In this document: one piece after another, positions 53,093-61,718 of the stretch
Layout of the letters: each line of letters opens with the position of its first letter
How positions within the stretch are numbered: position 1 is the stretch's first letter
Origin: Maribacter luteus
GTDB taxonomy: Bacteria; Bacteroidota; Bacteroidia; Flavobacteriales; Flavobacteriaceae
NCBI RefSeq assembly: GCF_009674825.1
Contig: NZ_WKJH01000030.1
Location: 434,001 to 498,000 of the forward strand
Length of the DNA stretch: 64,000 nt
Direction: 5' to 3'
Notes under the pieces: model-generated
What the model saw: the letters and a program-made list of their open reading frames with translations, nothing else
What the model was told of the DNA's origin: nothing
The model's database searches: none
Made by a program: the position numbers and the translations under genes

Positions 53093-54435
53093 ACCGGCAA
53101 ATGGGTTTTTAATTTTTTGATAAATAGAAAGCTTTCGGTTATCATGTCCTTACTATGAATTTCTATCTCTTTACGCAGTAGATAGAACCCCATAAAAATA
53201 CCGATGAGCGTAAACAATACGGTTCCCACAGCGACGAGAACCAAGCTTTCGAAGACGAAAACCGCAATAATGTCGATGAGTATATTAGCCAATGTCATCA
53301 CAATGACCTTATATAGATTATACTTGGGCCTGTTTAAGCTATCCAACAGAACTCCTGTAAACCTATCTAAGGGAAGCAACATTACATACACCGTGAATAT
53401 TCGAAAAATAAATGTCAGTAACGGTAAAGAATCGGCATAATTATCACCTCCTAAGAATAAAACCATTTCTTCCGCCATTATAAAACTGAAAATCGCCACG
53501 GGCAGAAACAATAAGGTAATTATCCCAGTATAGGTATAGAAAATCTTTCGGGCTTCATGCATTTTTCCTTCCAAACAGCTTTTACTCATTCTTGGATAGG
53601 CCGTCATGGTAAAACTATTTAATGGAATTCCCAATAAATCGGTCAGTTTTAACGGAATCGCATACATCGCAATTCCAGCAGAACCTAAAAATGGACTTAA
53701 CCCTATAATAAAAGTATCTGCACTTTTAAGTAAGCTTGAGCTCACTAGAGTCCCCATGGAATATTTACCAAAATGTATAAGTTCTTTTTCTACGGGTTTT
53801 ACGGCGTTTGGTAGGTAAAGGAGTCCGTCCCATTTTCTTAATGTACACCAAAGACTGGAAACCAAATTCACAAAGAGGTTTACCCAGATGATTTCCATTA
53901 GTCCCAATCCCAACCAAAAATGGTTTAAAAGCAAGAAAACAAGAAATAGACCTACATTGAGCAGACGAACGACCATCATCCTATTAAAATTCTGTTCAGC
54001 TTGGAATAGTGCGAGGGCGTTGTTCCATCCTAAATTAGCCAAAGCCAAAATGGGATACCAAATCAAGAATAGTTCATATCCATTATTCACATCAATGACC
54101 AAGAAGTTCAATACCAAGGCCAAGACCCAACAAACGAGGATAATAATGATTAAAAGCCAAAGATTGATTCTATAGGAAGAACCTAAAATCTGTTTTTTCT
54201 CGGTAAACGTCGTACCTGATAATAGGCGAACGGAAGCATTTCTAGTAAGTCCAAAACGTAAAAGATCCACAAAGGTGGATAGTGTTATAAAAAGCACCCA
54301 ATCCCCAAAGGCCTCTTTATCCAATTGTCTTGTCAAAAGCATAAAAGAAAGGAGACCTGCAAAGGCCACACTCACATTGGAGAGCAATGATGACAGGTTT
54401 TTCTCTTTCCCTAATTTTTTGAGCTTACCTACCAT
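53089..54435 (-). CDS. Polysaccharide flippase (Wzx-like, MOP superfamily)
   Basis: From the ATG at 54435, overlapping the stop of the Wzz-like gene by one base (TAATG), the protein has 448 residues; a longer frame to 54489 would overlap by 55 bp. It has 12 to 14 hydrophobic helices, with NVSVAFAGLLSFMLLTRQL at the start. It should move lipid-linked repeat units across the inner membrane for Wzy. Confidence 0.88.
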   Translation of the reverse strand: MVGKLKKLGKEKNLSSLLSNVSVAFAGLLSFMLLTRQLDKEAFGDWVLFITLSTFVDLLRFGLTRNASVRLLSGTTFTEKKQILGSSYRINLWLLIIIILVCWVLALVLNFLVIDVNNGYELFLIWYPILALANLGWNNALALFQAEQNFNRMMVVRLLNVGLFLVFLLLNHFWLGLGLMEIIWVNLFVNLVSSLWCTLRKWDGLLYLPNAVKPVEKELIHFGKYSMGTLVSSSLLKSADTFIIGLSPFLGSAGIAMYAIPLKLTDLLGIPLNSFTMTAYPRMSKSCLEGKMHEARKIFYTYTGIITLLFLPVAIFSFIMAEEMVLFLGGDNYADSLPLLTFIFRIFTVYVMLLPLDRFTGVLLDSLNRPKYNLYKVIVMTLANILIDIIAVFVFESLVLVAVGTVLFTLIGIFMGFYLLRKEIEIHSKDMITESFLFIKKLKTHLPV

Positions 54436-56666
54436 TACGCTACCGATTTTTTGGTGAAGAACCTGAATTGTACCAGCTGCTTTACCCATCGTCTTATGAT
54501 TGACCTCTTTTTGGGCAATTCACCAATTACCGTTTCCATTTCCAGAACCTTGACACCATTCAAAATAATCGTTGGTTCAGGTCCTGTAGTCGCTTCATTG
54601 AACAAGCGCAAGGCATTTTTATCAGATTCGGTCCATGCCCTATTGGCCCTGGTGACCAAAAAAGTATAATCCATGGTCGAAGCCAATTTTACCGGGAACG
54701 GATTCTTGATAATACTTGGGATTTCCAATATCACAAAATCGAAAATATTGTAATCAGGGATCGTGTTTTCCACGTCAAATTCGCCGATAGATGATATTCT
54801 GAAAAGACGATCACTTATCGGATATGTGACTTTACTATACTTTGGATGATCAATAACCAAGTCGGTGGTGTCGTAGGTAACGTGCAAAATGGAATAGTCC
54901 AGTTCACACAGGTTGGCAATCAGGTTTTGGCAGATAAAAGTCTTGCCTTCATCTTCTTGAGTAGAAAAAAGCATGTTTACCACGGGCTTTTCATCTTCAT
55001 TCTTCTTGAACTGATTTAATATGATATTCCGGGAAATAGCGGTAACCGCCTTGTTCTTTATATATTCGTAATCAATATTTTTATCATTGTTCTTGATCAC
55101 CGGGAAAATAGAGGACACTTCCAATCCTATTTTTTCTTCAGCCCTTTTGGCAGTGTTCAAGTTGCCATCAAGAAATTCCAATATAAGAATGGTCAAAGTA
55201 ACCACAATAAATCCGGCCAAAGCGGCAACGATAACCAGTAGTATGCGTTTACTTGGCTTCGGATTGATCGGAAAAAAAGGAGCTTCCGTCAATTTAATGT
55301 TCGATTTTAATTGAACATTCTGTTGTCTGAGTTTTGCAAGCCCCAAGCTGTGTAACAAGCTTAAATATTCGCGCTCGGCAATATCTATTTTACGTTCCAG
55401 TCTTTTCATGGTAGCCCCCAAAGGAGAAAACACCTGATACAGTTTTTCAAACTCGAGCTTTTTCTTTTCCATGACTTTTAACTGGGCCTTGGCATCCTCA
55501 TATTCTATCGTTTTTTGCAACCAATCGCTCAAGATACTTGAAGAAGCAACACCTTTTGTGTCATAATCGGTGTTGTAAATCGTATCTACCTGTGCATTTA
55601 GTTGGTTTTCGATTTCCTTGATATTTTTCTCGGCTTCCAAAATTGAAATTGCGTTCTTTTTCATTGAGGTTGAATCCCTTTCCAGGTTCATTCGCAACAT
55701 TGCCAAATCAAAATTCTTAGTCGAGAGTTCTTTACGCAGGTCTATTATTTTCTGGCTTGCAATACGTTTTTTATCATGGGTCTGTAATTTGGATTCTAAA
55801 ACCTCAAGTACTGCTTTTGCCCCCGAAAACTCACGCTGAACCTGGAAAAATTTTATTTCGAACTCCTCCTTTTCCCCAGCTATATGCTTGGTTTGCTCAT
55901 AGTAATTGATGATGTTATGCTTCTTATTGAATTGAAGTAGGTCGTCTTCAGCATCCCTCAGATGTTCGGTCGATTCACCTAATTGACCTTCAAAGTATTT
56001 AACCACCACATCAGATTGATTAACACCCATTTCAGTATTAAGTCTTACAAAAACATCGCAAAGAATCAATAATGCATTTTGGCAAATCGCAGGATCTTCG
56101 GATTCGTAGGCAATATCAATAAAATCACTGCTCGGTACTCGGTTCAAGCCTATTTTCCCTGAAATCTTTTCTATACTATAAATCGGGTGGTCCAAATTCA
56201 CCAATTCATATATATAATTCTGGTTATCGGAATTCTTGAGTTCAACAAAGTTATCGTAGGTAGCCGAAGGGTTACCTTTAACGACCAGGGCCTTTACCTC
56301 GTCGGGTACCGTTTCTACCAATTCCTCATAATTCTTTACGGAAATTACCCGATTATCGGCACTATCAAGAGCCATATGTTGGGCAAAGAGTTTTAATCCG
56401 ACTATTTCAAGAGTTGACCTGGACTTTATTAAATTAAGTAGGTTACCGTAGGCAATGCCAGTTCCTCTATAATCTATCTTGGTATTCTCGAGATCAATAC
56501 CCGACCCTGAAGATATACCTGTATAAACACGGGCTTTTGAGCTAAATACCTTGGGTTGGTTCTGTGTTAACAGAAAAACCATAACACCCAGTAAAATAGG
56601 AACGCCCACCAATAAACCAATATGGCGAAGCAATAGGCGGATAAAAAATAGCAGGTTAAATTTCAT
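54435..56666 (-). CDS. Wzz/GumC-like chain-length protein with degenerate BY-kinase domain
   Basis: The 743-residue protein has an N-terminal helix (LLLRHIGLLVGVPILLGVMVFLL), a Wzz domain, long coiled coils (about 200-430) and a second helix (LLVIVAALAGFIVVTLTIL, near 475). A C-terminal ATPase-like domain follows. Its Walker A region STQEDEGKTF keeps GKT, but the A' motif reads HVTYDTTDL rather than hhhDxDxR. There is no tyrosine cluster at the end, so kinase activity is doubtful. It probably controls export and chain length with the half-size TolC encoded just upstream. Confidence 0.8.
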   Translation of the reverse strand: MKFNLLFFIRLLLRHIGLLVGVPILLGVMVFLLTQNQPKVFSSKARVYTGISSGSGIDLENTKIDYRGTGIAYGNLLNLIKSRSTLEIVGLKLFAQHMALDSADNRVISVKNYEELVETVPDEVKALVVKGNPSATYDNFVELKNSDNQNYIYELVNLDHPIYSIEKISGKIGLNRVPSSDFIDIAYESEDPAICQNALLILCDVFVRLNTEMGVNQSDVVVKYFEGQLGESTEHLRDAEDDLLQFNKKHNIINYYEQTKHIAGEKEEFEIKFFQVQREFSGAKAVLEVLESKLQTHDKKRIASQKIIDLRKELSTKNFDLAMLRMNLERDSTSMKKNAISILEAEKNIKEIENQLNAQVDTIYNTDYDTKGVASSSILSDWLQKTIEYEDAKAQLKVMEKKKLEFEKLYQVFSPLGATMKRLERKIDIAEREYLSLLHSLGLAKLRQQNVQLKSNIKLTEAPFFPINPKPSKRILLVIVAALAGFIVVTLTILILEFLDGNLNTAKRAEEKIGLEVSSIFPVIKNNDKNIDYEYIKNKAVTAISRNIILNQFKKNEDEKPVVNMLFSTQEDEGKTFICQNLIANLCELDYSILHVTYDTTDLVIDHPKYSKVTYPISDRLFRISSIGEFDVENTIPDYNIFDFVILEIPSIIKNPFPVKLASTMDYTFLVTRANRAWTESDKNALRLFNEATTGPEPTIILNGVKVLEMETVIGELPKKRSIIRRWVKQLVQFRFFTKKSVA

Positions 56667-56667
56667 A

Positions 56668-57408
56668 TTAAATCTTCAAATCGACCCCAACCGTACTTTC
56701 CAAAGTCATAAATGCCTTGTAAAATTCCGATTTCTGGGCCTCTAGAGCCATTTTAGCTTGGTTTATCATTTGTAATAATCTCGTATAATCGGTTACGTTC
56801 ATTATTCCGTCGGCAAATTCCCTTTCAGCTCGTACAGTCTGGGCTTTATAGGTGTCTACGATTGAGTTGTTTATAAAAAGTAATCGGTAAAACTTAATGA
56901 GTTCGTTATACTGCTCGGTTACCTGAAGCCGTAATTCATTCTCGGCTTGCTGTTGTTCATATTTAAAAGTTTCCGCCTCCAGTTTGGTGTTCTTTACCAT
57001 CCTTTTTCTATTCAGTATGGCACTTAGCGGCATTTTTACAGACGCCCCGACACTGTATCTGTTCTGTTCAGAAGTAAAAAGGGTCTGGCTTGATGGGTCA
57101 CCACCTATTTGCGAGTTACTCAAGTTGTCGTAAATACCATAGCCATAGCCGGCATCCAAACTTATATACTCCAACCAAGAGCGTTTTTCAAGTGCCACCT
57201 TACCTTCTCCCAGTTCTTTGGCAGAATCAAAGGATTTTAAGTATGGGTTGTTCTCCCTAGCCCAAGAAATGAGCGAGTCTAACGGAGGTAACTTTTGTGC
57301 TATATCATTTTCTTCCAGTCCTGCTTCAAGGAAATCGGTAACCGACTGCCCGTAGTTTTGGTGGGATAGAAAAAGAACTATTAAAAACAATAGGGTTCTT
57401 TTGTACAT
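56668..57408 (-). CDS. Half-size TolC-like outer-membrane protein
   Basis: From the ATG at 57408, one base after the stop of the transferase gene, the protein has 246 residues; a start at 57417 would overlap. It has a signal peptide (LLFLIVLFLSHQNYGQ) but only one OEP repeat (about residues 30-245), roughly half of a normal TolC. The helix pairs LQVTEQYNELIKFYRLLFINN and QMINQAKMALEAQKSEF are present. The frame is open and tightly spaced, so this looks like a true short form rather than a broken gene. It may act with the Wzz-like protein in export. Confidence 0.75.
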   Translation of the reverse strand: MYKRTLLFLIVLFLSHQNYGQSVTDFLEAGLEENDIAQKLPPLDSLISWARENNPYLKSFDSAKELGEGKVALEKRSWLEYISLDAGYGYGIYDNLSNSQIGGDPSSQTLFTSEQNRYSVGASVKMPLSAILNRKRMVKNTKLEAETFKYEQQQAENELRLQVTEQYNELIKFYRLLFINNSIVDTYKAQTVRAEREFADGIMNVTDYTRLLQMINQAKMALEAQKSEFYKAFMTLESTVGVDLKI

Positions 57409-57409
57409 C

Positions 57410-58612
57410 TTAAACATTTTCTTTTTGAAAAACAGCCTTAAAAGTTCGTAAAACGATCCACATATCGATCATGAACGCTTTATTGCTATGGGAATATTCA
57501 ACATACTTAATATCTAATTGTTTGCGTCCCTCTGGAGACATTTTAGAAGAACGGCCACGAGCCTCAACTTGCCAAAGACCTGTAATACCGGCAGGACCAT
57601 TAAAACGTTCGGTCCATTCATCGGTCGTAAGCATTTCAGCTTCATACAAAGGCAATGGCCTGTTACCTACGATAGACATATCACCTTTTAGCACATTGAT
57701 CAATTGTGGCAATTCATCAATACTCAATTTTCTGATGATCTTGCCTACTTTCGTAATCCTAGGATCATTATCAAACTTTATAAAGGTACTCTTGGCGCTT
57801 TCCTTTTTCTTCTTATTATATTGATTTTCATCTATGCGATCATCATCCCCTATCAACATGGTACCACTGGCCTCTATTGTTTCCCTTTTATCAATGGCCT
57901 CTTTTTGAAGATCTACGGTATCTTCCCCATGTACATATTGATTCAAATGCTCAAACTCTTTAAGTCGTTTATCGGCATCTGGATACATGGAACGAAGTTT
58001 CAAAAAGTTAAAGATCTTGTACCCTGTGCCTACACGTTTCGATATGTAATACACCTTACCTTTGGACTCTAATCGTATGGCTATGATGAATATCAAAAGT
58101 AAAGGAGCCGCGCATATCAACGCTGTACCAGCAACCGCGATATCGAATACCCTTTTAAGAAACTTGGTCTTGTAAGGTTTCACCTCTTCTTTTGAGGTCA
58201 GGATCCTGTTTCTTTTTAAGTTGGACTTCAACTCGTTCAGAAATATAATTCGTCCCTTTAACCGTTCTAATTGCAAAGGTCTGGCGTAAAGGTCGTCTAT
58301 ACCCAATGCAAGTGCTTCCTGTCTAAGTTCATCGGTTTTTTCATCTTCCAAAAGAATAAAGGATATCCCCTTTTCTTCAAATTGCTGCTTAAAAGTCTTA
58401 AAAAATGATGCTCCCGTTTGTCCAGGTAGCTTTGCTTCGCATAATACTGCAGCAATTTTCGAATCCCCCAATATCAACTTTGAAGCTGCTAGGGTGTTTT
58501 TAAAAGGAAGAACCTCTACCTTATCCTGCTCATCGGAAAAAGCAGTGACCACATCAGGATTACTTCCGATGTATACTATTTTTAGACACTCTTGGCTAAC
58601 TTGCAACATCAT
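57410..58612 (-). CDS. Pseudo-receiver fused to polyprenyl-phosphate sugar-1-phosphate transferase
   Basis: The 400-residue protein has a receiver-like N-domain (about 8-130). The site corresponding to the phosphoacceptor is VLCEAKLPGQTG, with Glu in place of Asp, and the conserved Lys motif is replaced by YARPLQ. The C-domain (about 150-400) is a WcaJ/EpsL-type transferase with the membrane-entering helix FDIAVAGTALICAAPLLLIF, SKRVGTG and KLRSMYPDADKRLKE. It also carries SIDELPQLINVLKGDMSIVGNRPLPL and GITGLWQVEARGRS. An insert of about 50 residues sits between KEFEHL and DPRITK. It should start repeat-unit assembly on undecaprenyl phosphate. Confidence 0.85.
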   Translation of the reverse strand: MMLQVSQECLKIVYIGSNPDVVTAFSDEQDKVEVLPFKNTLAASKLILGDSKIAAVLCEAKLPGQTGASFFKTFKQQFEEKGISFILLEDEKTDELRQEALALGIDDLYARPLQLERLKGRIIFLNELKSNLKRNRILTSKEEVKPYKTKFLKRVFDIAVAGTALICAAPLLLIFIIAIRLESKGKVYYISKRVGTGYKIFNFLKLRSMYPDADKRLKEFEHLNQYVHGEDTVDLQKEAIDKRETIEASGTMLIGDDDRIDENQYNKKKKESAKSTFIKFDNDPRITKVGKIIRKLSIDELPQLINVLKGDMSIVGNRPLPLYEAEMLTTDEWTERFNGPAGITGLWQVEARGRSSKMSPEGRKQLDIKYVEYSHSNKAFMIDMWIVLRTFKAVFQKENV

Positions 58613-58640
58613 TTACGGTTTCGTGTTTATTTATTTTCAA

Positions 58641-58704
58641 TAAAAGTAGTCCTAGTACTACATTTTAAATAATTGTTGTTGTGTAAGACACTGTATTTGT
58701 TGTG
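58641..58704 (-). promoter_or_regulatory. Sugar transferase promoter with 21-bp-period direct repeat (EPS promoter 3)
   Basis: On the minus strand the -7 box is TACTTTTA (58648-58641). CACAACAAC lies exactly 26 bp before it (58683-58675), and a clean second copy CACAACAAA is 21 bp further upstream (58704-58696). The predicted start is near 58636, about 25 nt before the ATG at 58612. The rest of the gap to 58902 shows nothing clear. Confidence 0.7.
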
Positions 58705-58902
58705 AATACATACCCATTGCATTGTTCCTTTTACTAATAAAAGGGTACAAAGAACCTTTAGCTTTAAAAAGGAACCATACAACCAGTCTATGAGTTTTGT
58801 GGGAAAGGGTACGATAGATTTTAGTTTCGGTACTAATCGGAAGACCTTAAAATAAAATCAGTTTCAGGGTTCTGAAATTTATCTTTCTTGTAAAGAAGGG
58901 CT

Positions 58903-59268
58903 TTAATTACGAACCAACAACTTTTCAACCCTTATTAAAAGCTCCTCTGGATTAAAGGGTTTTACCATATAATCATCGGCCCCAAGTTTTAAGCACTTTA
59001 TACGATCGGAACTATTATCCCTACAACTTAATACAATGATAGGAATGTCGGTAAAAAAACCACTCTGCTTTAGCTGTGTAATCAACTCAAAACCGTCCAT
59101 TACGGGCATTTCGAGATCGGTTATGATCAAATCCGGGATATTACCCTCTTGTAACCTTTCTAGGGCATCGAATCCGTTTTTTTGGGTTTCAACCGAAAAT
59201 GATTGACCTAAAAATTGGGCTACCATATCACTTAAGGATTGCTTATCATCTACGACTAATATTTTCAT
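58903..59268 (-). CDS. Single-domain response regulator
   Basis: The 121-residue protein is only a receiver domain: acid pair DD at 7-8, Asp51 in IITDLEMPVMDG, and the Lys motif in DYMVKPFNPEEL. It has no output domain and must act on another protein. It lies 48 bp after the glycosyltransferase at 59317 and before the sugar transferase, so a role in controlling polysaccharide synthesis is plausible. Confidence 0.9.
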   Translation of the reverse strand: MKILVVDDKQSLSDMVAQFLGQSFSVETQKNGFDALERLQEGNIPDLIITDLEMPVMDGFELITQLKQSGFFTDIPIIVLSCRDNSSDRIKCLKLGADDYMVKPFNPEELLIRVEKLLVRN

Positions 59269-59316
59269 AATTCGTTAAGGTTTAGTGTTTAATTGAATGC
59301 TCTTTATTTATAACTT

Positions 59317-60150
59317 TTAGTAATTGAGTACCACATCCTTATTTGCAGCTACATCTTGTTCAAGGTATTTTTCATTGCAAAAAGGGAATGGCTTACCGGG
59401 TTCCCTTGCAGGGGGTAGTGCGGTATACGCCGTTGTCGCGATATATTTACTATTACCGGAATTGTTCAAATCAATCGCAACTATACCATCATCACAACCA
59501 GCAACGGCCTTAAGGTCGGTACGATACCCTATATTCAAAAAGGGTTCCCGTCTAAAGGCCAAACAGGCCGCACGGACGAACTTCATTCTTTTTAAAGGAC
59601 CTTGTGACAATCGATACCTGAAATATTGGGTTTTTAGATAATTACGAAACCTCATCTTCGAAGAAAGCGTCATGCCATGCTCATAGCTTATGGTATTTGA
59701 ATAACACAGCACCAATTTACTTTCAAGGAAAAAAGGAAGAGCCATTTTATCTATATAATGCGGTTCATATAAGGTGTCAGGGTCCATGGTACAAACAACC
59801 TCTCCCCTAGCCACTTCCAAGCCTTTTTGTCTTGCGTGGGTTATACCCTGTTTTGCCTCCTTGATCACATTGGCACCTAAATCCTCTAGAATCGAAAGGG
59901 TTTCTTTATTTGCATTATTATCAACGAAAATAATTTCATAAGGTAAAATGGTCTTTAGCTCCATTAAGGAAATGATATGGGCCAAAAGTGTTTTCTCTGC
60001 CCTGAACACGGGAATGACAAGACTGACCATCGGTTTCTCCACTGCCGCCAAAAACTTGAAATAGGATACGAGTTTAATATAATCCTGATCACCTAGTTTA
60101 GAAGGCATTAGATTATAATATTTTTGGAACTTATTAAGCTTCATGGCCAT
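59317..60150 (-). CDS. Glycosyltransferase family 2
   Basis: The 277-residue protein has a GT-A domain with SLVIPVFRAEKTLL, IFVDNNANKET, KQGITHARQKGLEVARGEVVCTMDPDTLYEPH and a middle AACLAFRREPF segment; no membrane helix is obvious. The start is the ATG at 60150, with another two codons later. It is followed by the receiver gene. Sugar and acceptor are unknown. Confidence 0.82.
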   Translation of the reverse strand: MAMKLNKFQKYYNLMPSKLGDQDYIKLVSYFKFLAAVEKPMVSLVIPVFRAEKTLLAHIISLMELKTILPYEIIFVDNNANKETLSILEDLGANVIKEAKQGITHARQKGLEVARGEVVCTMDPDTLYEPHYIDKMALPFFLESKLVLCYSNTISYEHGMTLSSKMRFRNYLKTQYFRYRLSQGPLKRMKFVRAACLAFRREPFLNIGYRTDLKAVAGCDDGIVAIDLNNSGNSKYIATTAYTALPPAREPGKPFPFCNEKYLEQDVAANKDVVLNY

Positions 60151-60696
60151 TTTGGGTTATTAGATAACACTGATAGATTTAATGGAGTTATTAATGATCA
60201 CAGGTTCAAAGATTCTTTCACGTTGAAAATCTATTGAACATGTATATAAAAAGTATCCTAGTAAATCATATTTTAATAACGCCATATTCTTTATTTATTG
60301 TAAGGTTTTTCTTAATTTAATTATATTTCTCCGATAAAACGCAAATTAAATCGACCAAAAACCTATTTTTGGACTTTCCCATGTCAACCTGAAAAGCCAT
60401 ACTTTGGATAAATGATTAACAATTGTTGTCCCATAAGTCATTCACTAATGTCAATATTGCCTATCTACCCTTCAAAAATCGGTTAAACCTTAATTTAAAA
60501 TTGACCGAGGGTGTTTAGTTGTTATTTTCTATAGATGAATGGTAGAACCCTGATGTTGAACAGAAAGGTATCTGAATAAAGACTAAACAGATTTCGCCTA
60601 TAATAATCGCCTACAGGAAACAAAAAAAATAAGTTGATTTTAAACGAATATGCCGAATACTCTATGCCTATTGGAAGTCCTGGATTTAGAACAAAG
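60151..60696. other. 546-bp gap: partial EPS-type repeat and a short direct repeat
   Basis: The gap lies between the LytTR gene and the GT2 gene. It contains ATTGTTGTC (60422-60430), a match to the EPS promoter repeat, with only a weak second copy (60444-60452) and no -7 box at the proper distance. A different direct repeat, TCGCCTA, occurs at 60594-60600 and 60607-60613. I see no gene and no clear terminator. Confidence 0.4.
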
Positions 60697-61395
60697 CTAT
60701 AGTAAATTTAACCGACGCATTAATTCAGGACGATTGGAACGGCTAATGGGAACAACATTCTTGGCAATCAATACGCTATTGTCCTCAATATCGATTATTT
60801 TGGTGAAGTTGATTATGTAGGACCGGTGAATCTGCAAAAAGAGGTTATCAGGTAATTTTTCCTTGATCTTCTTCAAGGTCGTATGAACGCGATGTTCTTC
60901 TTTCTCGGTTTTAACTTTAATGTAATCGCCTTCGGCCTCTATGACCAAAATCTCATCTAACCTTATTTTAATAAGACGCCTATCTATATTGATGTACAAA
61001 TCAGATGTAGGTTCAACCATTGCGGTTGAAACAGGTTTCTGGGAAAGGGACTTCTTTACTTTTTGAATGCATTTTTCAAAACGTTCAAAAGTTATGGGTT
61101 TCACCAAATAATCAACAATGAACTCATATTCATAAGCTGCAATGGCAAATTCAGTATCTGAAGTAGTCAAGACAATTTTAGGTGGGTTCTTAAGTGTCTG
61201 AACAAAATCAATTCCCGTAAATCCAGGCATATGAATGTCTAAAAAAACGACATCAACCTCTTGTTGGTTCAAGAATTTAATAGCCTCTATGGCATTGTCA
61301 AATTCTTGCAGAATATGCAATTCCGGAACCTTTGTACATAATTGCCCTACAATCGCACGGGCTGCAGTTTCGTCGTCAATGATTATACAGTTCAT
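60697..61395 (-). CDS. LytTR-family response regulator
   Basis: From the ATG at 61395 the protein has 232 residues; a TTG at 61401 would overlap the Hpt stop. The receiver domain has DD at 7-8, Asp53 in VFLDIHMPG and Lys in YLVKPITFERF. The LytTR DNA-binding domain follows (about 130-230, VIEAEGDYIKVKTEKEEH ... LQIHRSYIINFTKI ... ISRSNRPEL). LytTR proteins bind direct repeats about 21-22 bp apart, the pattern seen in the three exopolysaccharide promoters. It ends a FIST, kinase and Hpt operon. Confidence 0.93.
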   Translation of the reverse strand: MNCIIIDDETAARAIVGQLCTKVPELHILQEFDNAIEAIKFLNQQEVDVVFLDIHMPGFTGIDFVQTLKNPPKIVLTTSDTEFAIAAYEYEFIVDYLVKPITFERFEKCIQKVKKSLSQKPVSTAMVEPTSDLYINIDRRLIKIRLDEILVIEAEGDYIKVKTEKEEHRVHTTLKKIKEKLPDNLFLQIHRSYIINFTKIIDIEDNSVLIAKNVVPISRSNRPELMRRLNLL

Positions 61396-61397
61396 GG

Positions 61398-61718
61398 TCA
61401 AATACTTTCAATATAGGTATCTACGACCTGCAATATAGCCTTAAATGAAGAATCCATACCAGAATTTCCCTCTAAAAGTTCTTCTTCATAGCGCACAGCG
61501 AACCCATATGCCTCTTGCATACTTAAAATATTGAACTTATGTTTCATTTTATGCACGACCATTGCGGTTTCCTTAAATCTTTGGTTTTTCAGATGATCCA
61601 TATACTCTTCCCTTTCCAAAGGGAATTCAGTTTTGATAATGCCGATAAACTTTTCCCTGAAGGCGACGTCACCTTCTGCCAATTCATCAATATAATTTAG
61701 GTTGGGCTTGTCGTTCAT
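61398..61718 (-). CDS. Hpt phosphotransfer protein
   Basis: The 106-residue helical protein has the Hpt histidine at His56 in MVVHKMKHKFNILSM, with FREKFIGIIKTEFP before and SFKAILQVVDTYIES after. It would carry phosphate between the kinases and a receiver, perhaps the LytTR protein or the lone receiver at 58903. It overlaps the kinase gene by four bases and its stop is followed two bases later by the LytTR ATG. Confidence 0.85.
   Translation of the reverse strand: MNDKPNLNYIDELAEGDVAFREKFIGIIKTEFPLEREEYMDHLKNQRFKETAMVVHKMKHKFNILSMQEAYGFAVRYEEELLEGNSGMDSSFKAILQVVDTYIESI

Noticed and set aside
56668-57408. Treating the half-size TolC gene as a truncated pseudogene
   Set aside because: The frame is intact from signal peptide to end, tightly spaced to both neighbours, and holds one complete repeat, so a genuine short form is more likely.
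60594-60613. TCGCCTA direct repeat as a LytTR site
   Set aside because: Its period is 13 bp rather than about 21 and no -7 box follows; the CACAACAA repeats fit the LytTR pattern much better.
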